From the NCBI RefSeq assembly GCF_023913775.1, contig NZ_JAMXAX010000022.1, positions 1 to 56,765 of the forward strand: a stretch of 56,765 bases of DNA. Reading direction: 5' to 3'. Below are positions 1 through 6,719 of the stretch, piece after piece. Position numbers and translations under genes: made by a program. Origin of the DNA: Acidovorax facilis. Its GTDB lineage: Bacteria > Pseudomonadota > Gammaproteobacteria > Burkholderiales > Burkholderiaceae_C. The stretch's first letter is position 1; every line of letters begins with the position of its first letter. Under the pieces are notes generated by a model. That model ran no database searches. It had not been told where the DNA came from and was given only the letters and a program-made list of their open reading frames with translations.

Positions 1-46
1 GCACGGCGGGCGTGGTGCGGGCGTTCTTGTGCAGGGCTATCAACAT
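1..46 (-). CDS. IS481-family transposase, first 15 residues only
   Basis: An ATG at 46-44 opens a frame reading MLIALHKNARTTPAV and runs off the left edge of the window. This N-terminus (xxLHKNARTTP) is typical of IS481-type DDE transposases, which continue with a helix-turn-helix and an integrase core. A GGGAG ribosome-binding site lies 8 bases upstream of the ATG. The gene reads out of the window, so completeness is unknown. The assignment rests on a short but characteristic N-terminus and on the matching IS end and CTAG target about 110 bases upstream. Confidence 0.7.
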   Translation of the reverse strand, partial: MLIALHKNARTTPAV

Positions 47-156
47 GGCTTCACTCCCTGGGTGGATTGCAAGGACTCTATCAACTCCTTTAGAACCGCT
101 CGCGCCATGAAGAGTGGATAGCGTTTGGAGTCTATGCAATCGTCCGGGATGTGACA
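1..156 (-). mobile_element. Left end of an IS481-family insertion sequence (cut by window edge)
   Basis: On the minus strand the element begins with TGTCACATCC at position 156 and contains the transposase start at 46. The bases just outside it (157-162) are CCTAGG. Known: IS481-family elements prefer CTAG-containing targets and have ends starting TGT. The reading frame of the neighbouring small gene breaks exactly at this junction. Only one end is in the window, so the target duplication and the other inverted repeat cannot be checked. Confidence 0.72.
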
Positions 157-365
157 CCTAGGCAAAGGTCCAGCTTGAGCAGGGCGCGCACGAGACTTGG
201 GTTGTCCAGCCCGGCGGCCTGGGCCAGCTCCTGTTCTGCCAGGGGACCCAGGTTTGACAGGAGCGTGCGCAGGAGGGTCGGACTGGTGCACTGGGGTGGC
301 AACTGTTCGCCGACCTTGAACGGCCACGGACGGGTCGGCTGGCTTGGCTGCAAGGTTGGTTTCAT
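157..365 (-). pseudogene. Small winged-helix-like protein gene truncated by the IS481 insertion
   Basis: The ATG at 365 overlaps the stop codon of the rdgC remnant (ATGA), so the two genes were translationally coupled. The frame encodes about 70 native residues. Residues ~31-68 (from LLRTLLSNLGPL to LVRALLKLDLC) have the pattern of a winged-helix/MarR-like DNA-binding helix set: a helix, a GPL turn, then an 'ELAQAAGLD' recognition-type segment. The native frame ends at the CTAG junction (157). The open frame continues seven codons into the IS (stop at 132), so the product lacks its natural C-terminus. The family is not recognised beyond the HTH appearance. Confidence 0.55.
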
Positions 366-1660
366 CGCGATGCCGACGCGAGCTCACCACCAAGTGCCTG
401 CACAAGATCAGGAACAAGGCGCTCGATCTCCCCCGTCGCAATCGCGAAATCGGCGTCGAACACCCCGCGATCGCCGACGCGGCCATCGAACACCGTATCG
501 AGGTAGTCCACCTTTCGCAGCTGCAGCTTGTCCGTGAGGACCAACGAGACTCGATCGTCCCATTTGACATCCTCCCCGCCCTCAAGGACGGGGATTCCTA
601 CTGCTAGTCGGCGATGCCCCGCCGCGAGAATGTTCCTGGCAGCATTCACGTCGCGGTCGTGCGCCGCGCCGCAATTGCTGCAAGTCCATTCTCTTATTCG
701 CAAACCCGCTCTACCTTTCGGACTGCTGGCGGGAATGCTCCCGCAGCACGAACAAGTCTGGGTCGTGTAACTCTCGTTCACTACCTCGAAGACGATACCG
801 GCCTGCTGGCCCTTATATTCCAACATCGTCTTCAAACTGGCCCAGCCCGCATCCAGCGTGCTCTTGGCCATCTTGGTTTTGACCAGCCTGCCGCTGGCCA
901 CGTCGCCCACGAAGATGGCGGCGTTGTTCCGCACCAGGTCCGTGCTGAACTTGTGCAGCATGTCCTTGCGCTGGTTCTGGATCTTGGCGTGGATAGCCTT
1001 GACGCGCTGCTTCTTGCACGCCCGCTGGGCGATGCCGAGCTGGGCTTCGAGCTTGCGGTAGAAACGGCCCTCGATGCGCTCGCCCGTTGAGGCCACCGCA
1101 GTCTCTTTAAGGCCCAGATCGATGCCCACGCAGGCCGTGGCGGTGCTGGCCTGGGCATGCACCTTGACTACGACATTGAGATACCAGCGGCCTCTGCTGT
1201 CTTCGCTGAAAGAGCCGGCGCGCAGCTCGTAGCCAGCCAGGCCGTAGCTGTCCCACAGCGAGAACTTCTGACCCGCAAACACGATCTGGCCCACCTTGTA
1301 CTGCAGGGCTCTAGCCTTGAATGGAACCCAGCCCAGGCTGAATTTGCTGCTCTGGTGGTTGGAGACGCGCCAGCGAAGTTTGGCCCGCTTGAACTGTTTG
1401 CGGGCCTTGGCATACTCCTCGCACACCTGCTGCACGGTGGGTGAGCCGATGAGCACGCCATCGCACTTGCTGAAGCCATTGGTCAGCTTCTGCAAGTCGT
1501 AGCCAGAGAGCCACTGGCGGCGCTCTCGGATGGCGCGGTGGCTGGTTTCGTTGCAAAAGTTCCAGACCTGATTGACATCGCGGGCCATCGCAGACAGCAC
1601 GCGGGCGTGCTTGTCCTTGATGCGAAGACGCAAGGTCTTGGTGCAATTCATGTCGTGCAT
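362..1660 (-). CDS. tnpB: TnpB RNA-guided nuclease, C-terminus fused in frame to the RdgC tail
   Basis: The start at 1660 (MHDMNCTKTLRLRIKD) has GGTGAGA just upstream. A second ATG at 1651 is possible. The 432-residue frame has the TnpB layout: an N-terminal helical region, RuvC-I at 179-185 (GIDLGLK, D181), a zinc ribbon C303/C306 with C327/C330, and RuvC-III HDRDVN (D337). The usual RuvC-II glutamate position (IxVEDL) reads IFVGDV with G252. E292 or E296, near VNESYTTQ, could substitute. Residues 1-365 belong to the element. From 367 on (WDDRVSLVL) the protein is the RdgC tail, because the element has no stop of its own. Function: cleavage of targets next to a TAM, guided by the omega RNA from the element's right end. 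Confidence 0.85.
   Translation of the reverse strand: MHDMNCTKTLRLRIKDKHARVLSAMARDVNQVWNFCNETSHRAIRERRQWLSGYDLQKLTNGFSKCDGVLIGSPTVQQVCEEYAKARKQFKRAKLRWRVSNHQSSKFSLGWVPFKARALQYKVGQIVFAGQKFSLWDSYGLAGYELRAGSFSEDSRGRWYLNVVVKVHAQASTATACVGIDLGLKETAVASTGERIEGRFYRKLEAQLGIAQRACKKQRVKAIHAKIQNQRKDMLHKFSTDLVRNNAAIFVGDVASGRLVKTKMAKSTLDAGWASLKTMLEYKGQQAGIVFEVVNESYTTQTCSCCGSIPASSPKGRAGLRIREWTCSNCGAAHDRDVNAARNILAAGHRRLAVGIPVLEGGEDVKWDDRVSLVLTDKLQLRKVDYLDTVFDGRVGDRGVFDADFAIATGEIERLVPDLVQALGGELASASR
564..598 (-). ncRNA. Right-end hairpin, expected 3' end of the TnpB omega RNA
   Basis: On the minus strand, CCCCGTCC-TTGA-GGGCGGGG forms a tight stem (573-594), followed by GAGGATGTCAA, which ends the element at 564. 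This is the conserved right end of TnpB elements, and the omega-RNA scaffold is known to terminate here. Bases transcribed beyond it (ATGGGACGATCGAGTC, from 563 downwards) would be the guide. The 5' boundary of the RNA, inside tnpB, cannot be set from sequence alone. Confidence 0.6.
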
Positions 1661-1708
1661 TCTCACCAGCCTATGGAACAAGTGCGCATATGGAGTCTGC
1701 GCTCTCAA

Positions 1709-1728
1709 CCCCGGGCTAAACCCCGAGG
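1709..1728 (-). repeat. Left-end subterminal hairpin of the TnpB element
   Basis: CCTCGGG and CCCGGGG flank a GTTTAG loop on the minus strand, about 15 bases inside the left cleavage point. IS200/IS605 elements carry such imperfect hairpins at both ends as TnpA recognition sites. Confidence 0.6.
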
Positions 1729-2038
1729 CTTCCCGCGCGATTGGTGATCGCGAGTCTGGTTGGCACCTTGCCCGCCTGGATATGGCCTTGAATCTCCGCG
1801 ATATCAAGGGCGTGGCGTGCATAGCGCACTGCCGACTTCGAATCGTCTGGCGTCTTTAGCTAACACTCGCGGTCCACGGTGAACGACGATGGAGGCTCGA
1901 AAGGCGACTTCGCAAGCGATGCCTCGATAGCAGAAAGCTCGAGGCACGAGTCGCCAGGCGCGACACGAAAAAGAACCAAGTTCTTGAACATACAGAAGGG
2001 ACCCCGGTGCATTGCTGACATCGCAGCTAGTCGTTGTT

Positions 2039-2060
2039 AATTGTTATTCTAATTGTTATT
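2039..2060. promoter_or_regulatory. Exact direct repeat AATTGTTATT x2 upstream of rdgC remnant
   Basis: AATTGTTATT occurs at 2039-2048 and again at 2051-2060, preceded by TTGTTA at 2034. The repeat unit is 12 bases, about one helical turn. It lies about 48-70 bases upstream of the rdgC start (1991). The AATTGTT core recurs in several other intergenic regions of the window (2472, 19629, 42794, 42845, 51709, 51722). This suggests a shared operator, or an operator overlapping -35 elements. Confidence 0.45.
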
Positions 2061-2120
2061 TGTTCGCCCGTGAATTTGAGGCCTAAGAACCGGGTCTTTG
2101 GTTCAGGCATGAAAGGGAGG

Positions 2121-2148
2121 GTTGTACCGCCCAACGGGGCAGTACAAC
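2121..2148 (-). terminator. Stem-loop directly after the 2151-2351 stop codon
   Basis: In minus-strand RNA, GUUGUAC pairs with GUACAAC. A U-G pair and GCCC/GGGC around a CGUU loop extend the stem to about 12 pairs. It starts two bases after the stop of the small upstream gene. There is no U-tract, so a stability or processing hairpin is as likely as a terminator. Confidence 0.4.
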
Positions 2149-2150
2149 TC

Positions 2151-2351
2151 TCACTCAGAGTTCGCGCATGCCCTTTCGGAGAGGCGCAGGCGGACGTCGA
2201 GGCCTTGATTGGCCGGATACACGGTCGCATCCACGGATTCGTCGGGTGACATTTCCAGGAGGGCGCCGAAGTCCCAGTTGATGGGGGTGATGGAGCGGGC
2301 TGTGTCAATTTCCAGCTCAAGAAGGACGTAGAAACGCTCAATGCTGCTCAT
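2151..2351 (-). CDS. Small conserved-looking hypothetical protein (66 aa)
   Basis: The start ATG at 2351 (MSSIERFYVLLELEID) has CGGAG eight bases upstream. The protein is acidic and soluble (…NWDFGALLEMSPDESVDATVYPANQGLDVRLRLSE), with no signal peptide, membrane segment or known motif that I recognise. It lies divergently from topB, sharing a 198-bp spacer that contains an AATTGTT motif at 2472. It is followed by a stem-loop and then by the rdgC remnant. Its amino-acid composition and its ribosome-binding site support a real gene. Function unknown. Confidence 0.55.
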   Translation of the reverse strand: MSSIERFYVLLELEIDTARSITPINWDFGALLEMSPDESVDATVYPANQGLDVRLRLSERACANSE

Positions 2352-2471
2352 ATGGCTCCGTTGGGGTGATCAAGGCGCAAAAGCGATTGCTTTTTGGACG
2401 CCCATTCGGTGCCATTTGCCGGAGCAGAACTGATAACCGGCGTCGAGCCGATCCGTGCCGATGATGGATAG

Positions 2472-2480
2472 AATTGTTAC
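2472..2480 (+). promoter_or_regulatory. AATTGTTAC motif in the topB upstream region
   Basis: AATTGTTAC lies 70 bases before the topB start, in the spacer between divergent genes. It is identical in core to the repeats at 2039/2051. Its place fits a -35-like element or an operator for topB. No clear -10 hexamer follows at standard spacing, so the exact role is unresolved. Confidence 0.3.
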
Positions 2481-2549
2481 GTGCAGCAGCAAGACATGCC
2501 TGCGTCAAGTGCACCGTTCGCACCAATTCCACCCACCTGAAAGGACGAA

Positions 2550-5012
2550 ATGACCACGCTCGTCATCGCAGAGAAGAACTCTGTTGCCGCAGACATTGCA
2601 AAGGCCCTGGGCGGCTTCAACCGGCGAGGGTCGGTCTTCGAGCGTCCGGACGTCCTCATTACGGGCGCAGTCGGGCATCTGGTAGAGCTTCATGTCCCGG
2701 CGGCGTCAGAAGCACCGCGGGGATTTGCGGGCCTCCCCCTCCTGCCAGAACGGTTCGACCTTCGGGTGATCGAGAAGACACAGGCGCAATTCGATGTGAT
2801 TGCCAGCCTCATGAGGCGGCAGGATGTCACCACGGTGGTGAACGCCTGCGACGCCGGCCGCGAAGGGGAGCTCATCTTCCGCCTGATCCTCGAAAAGGCG
2901 AACTGTCGAAAGCCGGTGAAGCGCATGTGGTGCCAGTCGATGACCCAGGACGCGCTGCGCAGCGCCTTTCACGCCGCAAGACCTGGCGCAACGTTGGACA
3001 ACCTTGCGGCCGCGGCGCGCAGCCGAAGCGAAGCCGACTGGCTGATCGGCATCAATGCCAGCCGTGCAGTGATGAGCACCCGGGAGCTCCAAAGTGGCAT
3101 CCGTGAGTCCGCTTCTGCCGGGCGCGTGCAGACGCCAACGCTGGCCCTGGTGGTGGACCGCGAGCGGGAGATATCGCAATTCAAAGCACGTGACTTTTGG
3201 GAGCTTGTGGGCACCTTCGGCGCGCGCGCAGGCTCTTACAAGGGCAAGTGGCGTGTCACAGCGGCGGGCGACACCCCTGAGGAAGCGTCTAGCGACAAAG
3301 CCTCCGGCGAGAAAAATGGTTCGAGGCTCTTCGACAAATGGGCCGCCGAGGCCTTGCTGGCCCAATGCGCAGGTCGCCCAGTCGAGAAGGTCGATGAGGT
3401 GGTAAAGCCTGCTACACAGCATCCTCCACGGTTGTTTGACCTCACGACCCTGCAGCGGGAGGCCAACAAGCGCTTCAAGTTTCCCGTGCAGAAGACGCTG
3501 GACATCGCTCAAAGCTTGTACGAGCGCCACAAGATGACGACCTATCCTCGCACGGACAGCAGCGCGCTGCCCGAGGACTACCTGGATACCGCAAAAACGA
3601 CCATGGAAGCTCTGCGGGCCACCCCATGGGGACATCTGGCCGAGAAGGCGTTGACCGGAGGCATGGTCCGGTTCAACAAGCGGATCTTCGACAACACCAA
3701 GATCAGCGACCACTTCGCAATTGTTCCAACCGGAGTGATCTCGGATCAGCTGTCGGACGATGAGAAGCGCATCTACGAACTGGTAGCCAGACGCTTCATC
3801 GCGGCATTTTTCCCCTCGGCGCAGTTCGTCAACACCGTACGCACAACGCTGGTCGCCGGCCAAACGTTCATCAGCAAAGGCCGCGTGCTCCAGAGCGCCG
3901 GATGGCTAGAGGTCCTGGACGAGCTTGGTGACGACGGGAAACCTGTCCATGCGGGCGAGACGTCTCTCTGCGCACTCAGCGACGGCGAGATTCCGCAGGT
4001 ACAGGACCTCCAGCTGGTTGCTGGCAAGACAACCCCTCCCCTGCGCTACACCGAAGCCACTCTGCTCGGAGCCATGGAGACGGCGGGAAAGCTCGTCGAC
4101 GATGAGGAACAGCGCGCGGCCATGAAGGACAAGGGCCTCGGGACGCCTGCGACACGCGCTGCGACCATCGAGGGATTGCTCGACGACGGGAAGAGCTATG
4201 GACGCACGAAGGAGCCCTATCTCCTCAGGACGAAGGGCTACTTGGCCCCCACGGAGAAGGCATGCAGCCTCATCGACCTGTTGCGAGGGTGTGGTGCGGG
4301 GTTTCTGGCCTCGGCACAGACCACTGGCGAGTGGGAGCACCGGCTCGCACTGGTCGAGAAGGGCCAGCTGCAGCGCGAGGCATTCATGGCCGCCCTGCGG
4401 GAGAACGCGAGCAACCTCGTTGACAAGCTGCAGGGAGCGGCGGTGGCCATGCCTGCCAAGGATGCTCCTTCGCTGGCGGCGCCCTGCCCCCAGTGCCGCG
4501 CCCATGTGCTGGCGCTGCCGGGAGTCTTCCGGTGCGCCTCTGGATGCGGCTACGAGCAGCGCCGGGAGATCGCCACGCGACGTCTATCCGATGAGGAGAT
4601 GTCCCGGCTACTGAATGGAGAGGCCCTGGAACGGCTGCAAGGGTTCTACAGCCCGAAGAAGAACGCGAATTTCATCGCTGGACTGAAGCTCGATGGCAAA
4701 GCACTCACGTTTGTCTTTGACGCCGACTCCGCGGGTGGTACGGCCACTTGCCGTTGCCTCAAGTGCGGTGGGACCGCCTACATCAAGCCAGCTCTCGCGC
4801 AATGCCCCGGCTGCGGCTTGAAGGTCTGGCGCGAGATCTGCGGACGCACCCTCACGGACAACATGCTCCGCCAGCTCCTGGAGAAAGGCAGCATTGCGGC
4901 CGTGCGGGGTTTCGTCTCGCCAAGAACGAAGAACAAATTCGATGCTGGGTTGAAACTCGTGGCCGAAACAGGAAAGCTCGATTTTGTATGGCTCGATAGG
5001 AGCAAGGGATAG
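2550..5012 (+). CDS. topB: DNA topoisomerase III (type IA), mobile-element form
   Basis: 820 residues. The Toprim domain starts at residue 4 (LVIAEKNSVAADIAKALGG), with acidic motif DAGREGELIF at 101-110. The catalytic tyrosine is Y332 in MTTYPRTDS. C-terminal zinc-ribbon clusters (CPQC…CASGCG near 650; CRCLKCG…CPGCG near 735-755) and two related repeats (LLNGEALERLQGFYSPKKN and LLEKGSIAAVRGFVSPRTK) resemble topoisomerase C-terminal repeats. The enzyme cuts and passes single strands. TopB is common on conjugative elements, where it is thought to resolve replication or transfer intermediates. The ribosome-binding site AAAGGA fixes the start. The next gene encodes an annealing protein, so the pair forms a small DNA-processing locus. 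Confidence 0.95.
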   Translation: MTTLVIAEKNSVAADIAKALGGFNRRGSVFERPDVLITGAVGHLVELHVPAASEAPRGFAGLPLLPERFDLRVIEKTQAQFDVIASLMRRQDVTTVVNACDAGREGELIFRLILEKANCRKPVKRMWCQSMTQDALRSAFHAARPGATLDNLAAAARSRSEADWLIGINASRAVMSTRELQSGIRESASAGRVQTPTLALVVDREREISQFKARDFWELVGTFGARAGSYKGKWRVTAAGDTPEEASSDKASGEKNGSRLFDKWAAEALLAQCAGRPVEKVDEVVKPATQHPPRLFDLTTLQREANKRFKFPVQKTLDIAQSLYERHKMTTYPRTDSSALPEDYLDTAKTTMEALRATPWGHLAEKALTGGMVRFNKRIFDNTKISDHFAIVPTGVISDQLSDDEKRIYELVARRFIAAFFPSAQFVNTVRTTLVAGQTFISKGRVLQSAGWLEVLDELGDDGKPVHAGETSLCALSDGEIPQVQDLQLVAGKTTPPLRYTEATLLGAMETAGKLVDDEEQRAAMKDKGLGTPATRAATIEGLLDDGKSYGRTKEPYLLRTKGYLAPTEKACSLIDLLRGCGAGFLASAQTTGEWEHRLALVEKGQLQREAFMAALRENASNLVDKLQGAAVAMPAKDAPSLAAPCPQCRAHVLALPGVFRCASGCGYEQRREIATRRLSDEEMSRLLNGEALERLQGFYSPKKNANFIAGLKLDGKALTFVFDADSAGGTATCRCLKCGGTAYIKPALAQCPGCGLKVWREICGRTLTDNMLRQLLEKGSIAAVRGFVSPRTKNKFDAGLKLVAETGKLDFVWLDRSKG

Positions 5013-5243
5013 GCGCACAAGAACCTGCACGGCGATGGAACAGCACCGTGTTCCCTTCGCCGCATTGGATGAATGGATGCCTTGGCTTTCATGCCTTCCC
5101 AAATAACTCACCACGCAAACGTATTCGTCCACTCTCAGTAGGGCAAGCGTCCGCGCGCCGGGCCACCGCGCGGTTATCGGCGCCCAACTCGCAATTCCTG
5201 TCCATAGGGGGATGGTCCCTCAATTCATGGAAAGGTACGAAAT

Positions 5244-6581
5244 ATGAAGTTCTTCGAAGGCTTGAGCGTCCCGATCAAGGGACTCGTGGCTACGGTGGAA
5301 GGCAAGAACTATCTTCCCTGGCCAACCGGTCTTGCTCTCGCAGGCCGTCCCCGACACAGAATGGTCGCTTTCAACGGCTCCCCGTGGCTGAAATTCTTTG
5401 GCGGCGGGGTCGTTGCGGTGGAGGCTGACGGCCAGGTTGTGTACCTGCCGATCATGGACGCTAAGTATCGCGCAATACCTGCTGACCTGATCACCGCGCG
5501 TGACGTGAACGACTCGCAGAAGCGCGCGCTTGCCAAGACCCTGGCCATGTGCCACGGAATCGGCATGAGCCTTTACGGTGGTCACGGTGAAGACGTAGGT
5601 GCCTTCCTCGCGTCGCTCAACGTTCAACCCGGTAGCCACCTCGCAGCGGTCATGCCCCCTGTCGCGGAAAAGCCGGGCTCGAACAGCGAGTATGTGGAGT
5701 GGGCCGTCGCGTACTCTGCCGCCAGGATCGTGCATCCTGACTTTCGGTTCGAGGTGCTGTGTTCCGACGTTCCCAACCCGGAAAACGGGGTGATCGAACG
5801 GCTGCCGTACACACGCATCAACAACACGTACTCGGTCGCTGTGCAGGTCAGCTACACAGATGGCGAGCACCAGGTGGAACACGTCGAGTGGCTCCCCATC
5901 ATGGGAGTCCAGATGGCCAAGGTAAAGGCCGGCGAGAAAAAGCTCGATCACCAGGCGCTCCTAGCGCCCACGGTGACGGACTGGAATCGCTCTATCATGC
6001 GCTGCCTCACCCGAGCCATTGCCGAGACCACCGGGTATGGCCTGGCGGTGTACGCGCAGGAGGACCTCGAGGCGCTGCACGGCAACGCAGAAGGCTCGGC
6101 CGGAGCGCGTACTGCGAAGCGGGGAAGTGCCAAATCGGCACCACCTGCCCAACAGGAAGCTCGGAGACCGGATGTGGCCTCCACATCTCGCAGCACGTCA
6201 CCACACCAAACGGCATCCGCCGCTAGTCCCAGAGTGGGCAACCTTGCACAAGAAGTGATCGAGGCTATCCGACGTGCTGGCCGCGACTCTGATGCGGACA
6301 ACCGCAAGCTGCTCGTTTGGCTGGGCGAACCTGAAGACACGGACATTACGTCCCTGTCCGAAGTGCAACACCAGCGAATCCTGAAGGTCGTTGCAAGGCA
6401 AGCCGAAGAAGCCGCGCGCAAGGTTCTGGCAAAGCTCAAGGAGACCGGAAAGGACAAGCCTGCCGACCGCCAGAAGCTGATGCAATGGTTGGGTGAAGAT
6501 CCCACGGCCGACCTCGCCACAGTGCCAATCCCAAAGCTCGAGAAAGCGCTCAAGGCGCTCGATCCCACCCCGGTGCAGTGA
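5244..6581 (+). CDS. Protein with two tandem DUF1071/Sak-like single-strand annealing domains
   Basis: 445 residues. Repeat 1 covers ~22-112 (NYLPWPTGLAL … VYLPIMDAKYRAI … DVNDSQKRALAKTLAM … MSLYGG). Repeat 2 covers ~149-273 (EYVEWAVAYSAAR … VEWLPIMGVQMAKV … DWNRSIMRCLTRAIAE … LAVYAQED). Both show the DUF1071 pattern: an N-terminal 'Y(L/V)xWa', a central 'WLPIMD', and a C-terminal 'DxNxxIxRaLxKaiA…GlxlY'. After a low-complexity linker (280-330) come two helical repeats, each ending in 'RKLLVWLGE' or 'RQKLMQWLGE'. Known: DUF1071 proteins are phage/element recombinases that anneal single strands. A duplicated domain in one chain is unusual. A strong terminator follows. The likely partner exonuclease is the YqaJ gene at 48012. 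Confidence 0.75.
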   Translation: MKFFEGLSVPIKGLVATVEGKNYLPWPTGLALAGRPRHRMVAFNGSPWLKFFGGGVVAVEADGQVVYLPIMDAKYRAIPADLITARDVNDSQKRALAKTLAMCHGIGMSLYGGHGEDVGAFLASLNVQPGSHLAAVMPPVAEKPGSNSEYVEWAVAYSAARIVHPDFRFEVLCSDVPNPENGVIERLPYTRINNTYSVAVQVSYTDGEHQVEHVEWLPIMGVQMAKVKAGEKKLDHQALLAPTVTDWNRSIMRCLTRAIAETTGYGLAVYAQEDLEALHGNAEGSAGARTAKRGSAKSAPPAQQEARRPDVASTSRSTSPHQTASAASPRVGNLAQEVIEAIRRAGRDSDADNRKLLVWLGEPEDTDITSLSEVQHQRILKVVARQAEEAARKVLAKLKETGKDKPADRQKLMQWLGEDPTADLATVPIPKLEKALKALDPTPVQ

Positions 6582-6605
6582 TGCACGTGCGTGAGGAGCG
6601 ACCAG

Positions 6606-6639
6606 AAGCCCAGCCATTCATTTGGCTGGGCTTTTTTTT
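6606..6639 (+). terminator. Rho-independent terminator of the topB/annealing-protein locus
   Basis: AAGCCCAGCC and GGCTGGGCTT form a 10-bp stem around an 8-base loop, followed by a run of eight T. Confidence 0.92.
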
Positions 6640-6668
6640 GCCCGCACGCTCATCAGCTGGCCAGGACG

Positions 6669-6703
6669 AAAAAAACCCGGCCATCGTCAGATGAACCGGG
6701 TTT
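6669..6703 (-). terminator. Terminator for the minus-strand gene at 6720-7046
   Basis: On the minus strand AAACCCGG and CCGGGTTT flank a 15-base loop, and a T-run follows (AAAAAAA at 6669-6675 on the plus strand). It sits 17 bases beyond the 6720 stop codon. Confidence 0.75.
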
Positions 6704-6719
6704 GGGATGTGGCGTAGCG

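Larger units (their letters stand above)
564..1743 (-). mobile_element. TnpB-only IS200/IS605-family element inserted in rdgC
   Basis: Ends were placed by restoring the rdgC frame. The left flank ends TCAC (1747-1744), the element starts at 1743, its right end is TCAA (567-564), and the flank resumes with A-TGG-GAC. No target duplication is present, as expected for this family. TCAA is also the known right cleavage site of IS608. A subterminal hairpin lies at each end (1709-1728 and 573-594). The 1180-bp element carries tnpB but no tnpA, so it would need a TnpA transposase supplied from elsewhere. It reads as an IS1341-like derivative. Confidence 0.78.
362..1991 (-). pseudogene. rdgC: rdgC-like recombination-associated gene, deleted, stopped and interrupted
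   Basis: Three pieces of a RdgC homologue can be read on the minus strand. The start (ATG at 1991, MFKNLVLFRVAPGD) matches the RdgC N-terminus. After about 30 residues the frame jumps to the C-terminal third (FTVDREC, in-frame TAG at 1862-1860, then LKTPDDSKSAVRYARHALD), a loss of roughly 150 residues compared with the ~300-residue family. At 1743/1744 a TnpB element is inserted inside a conserved 'TRLAITW' segment. The tail (WDDRVSLVLTDKLQL ... FDADFAIATGE ... LVQALGGELA) resumes at 563 and ends at 362. RdgC is a DNA-binding ring that modulates RecA. This copy is dead. A following small gene overlaps its stop. Confidence 0.8.

Noticed and set aside
40..585. 181-residue minus-strand frame across the IS junction
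   Set aside because: It overlaps the winged-helix gene, the IS end and the TnpB element in one open frame with no domain sense; only the DNA features are real.
1661..1822. N-terminal extension of the TnpB frame (54 residues before MHDMNC)
   Set aside because: This stretch covers the element's left end hairpin and, beyond 1743, rdgC sequence in a different frame, so it is not part of TnpB.
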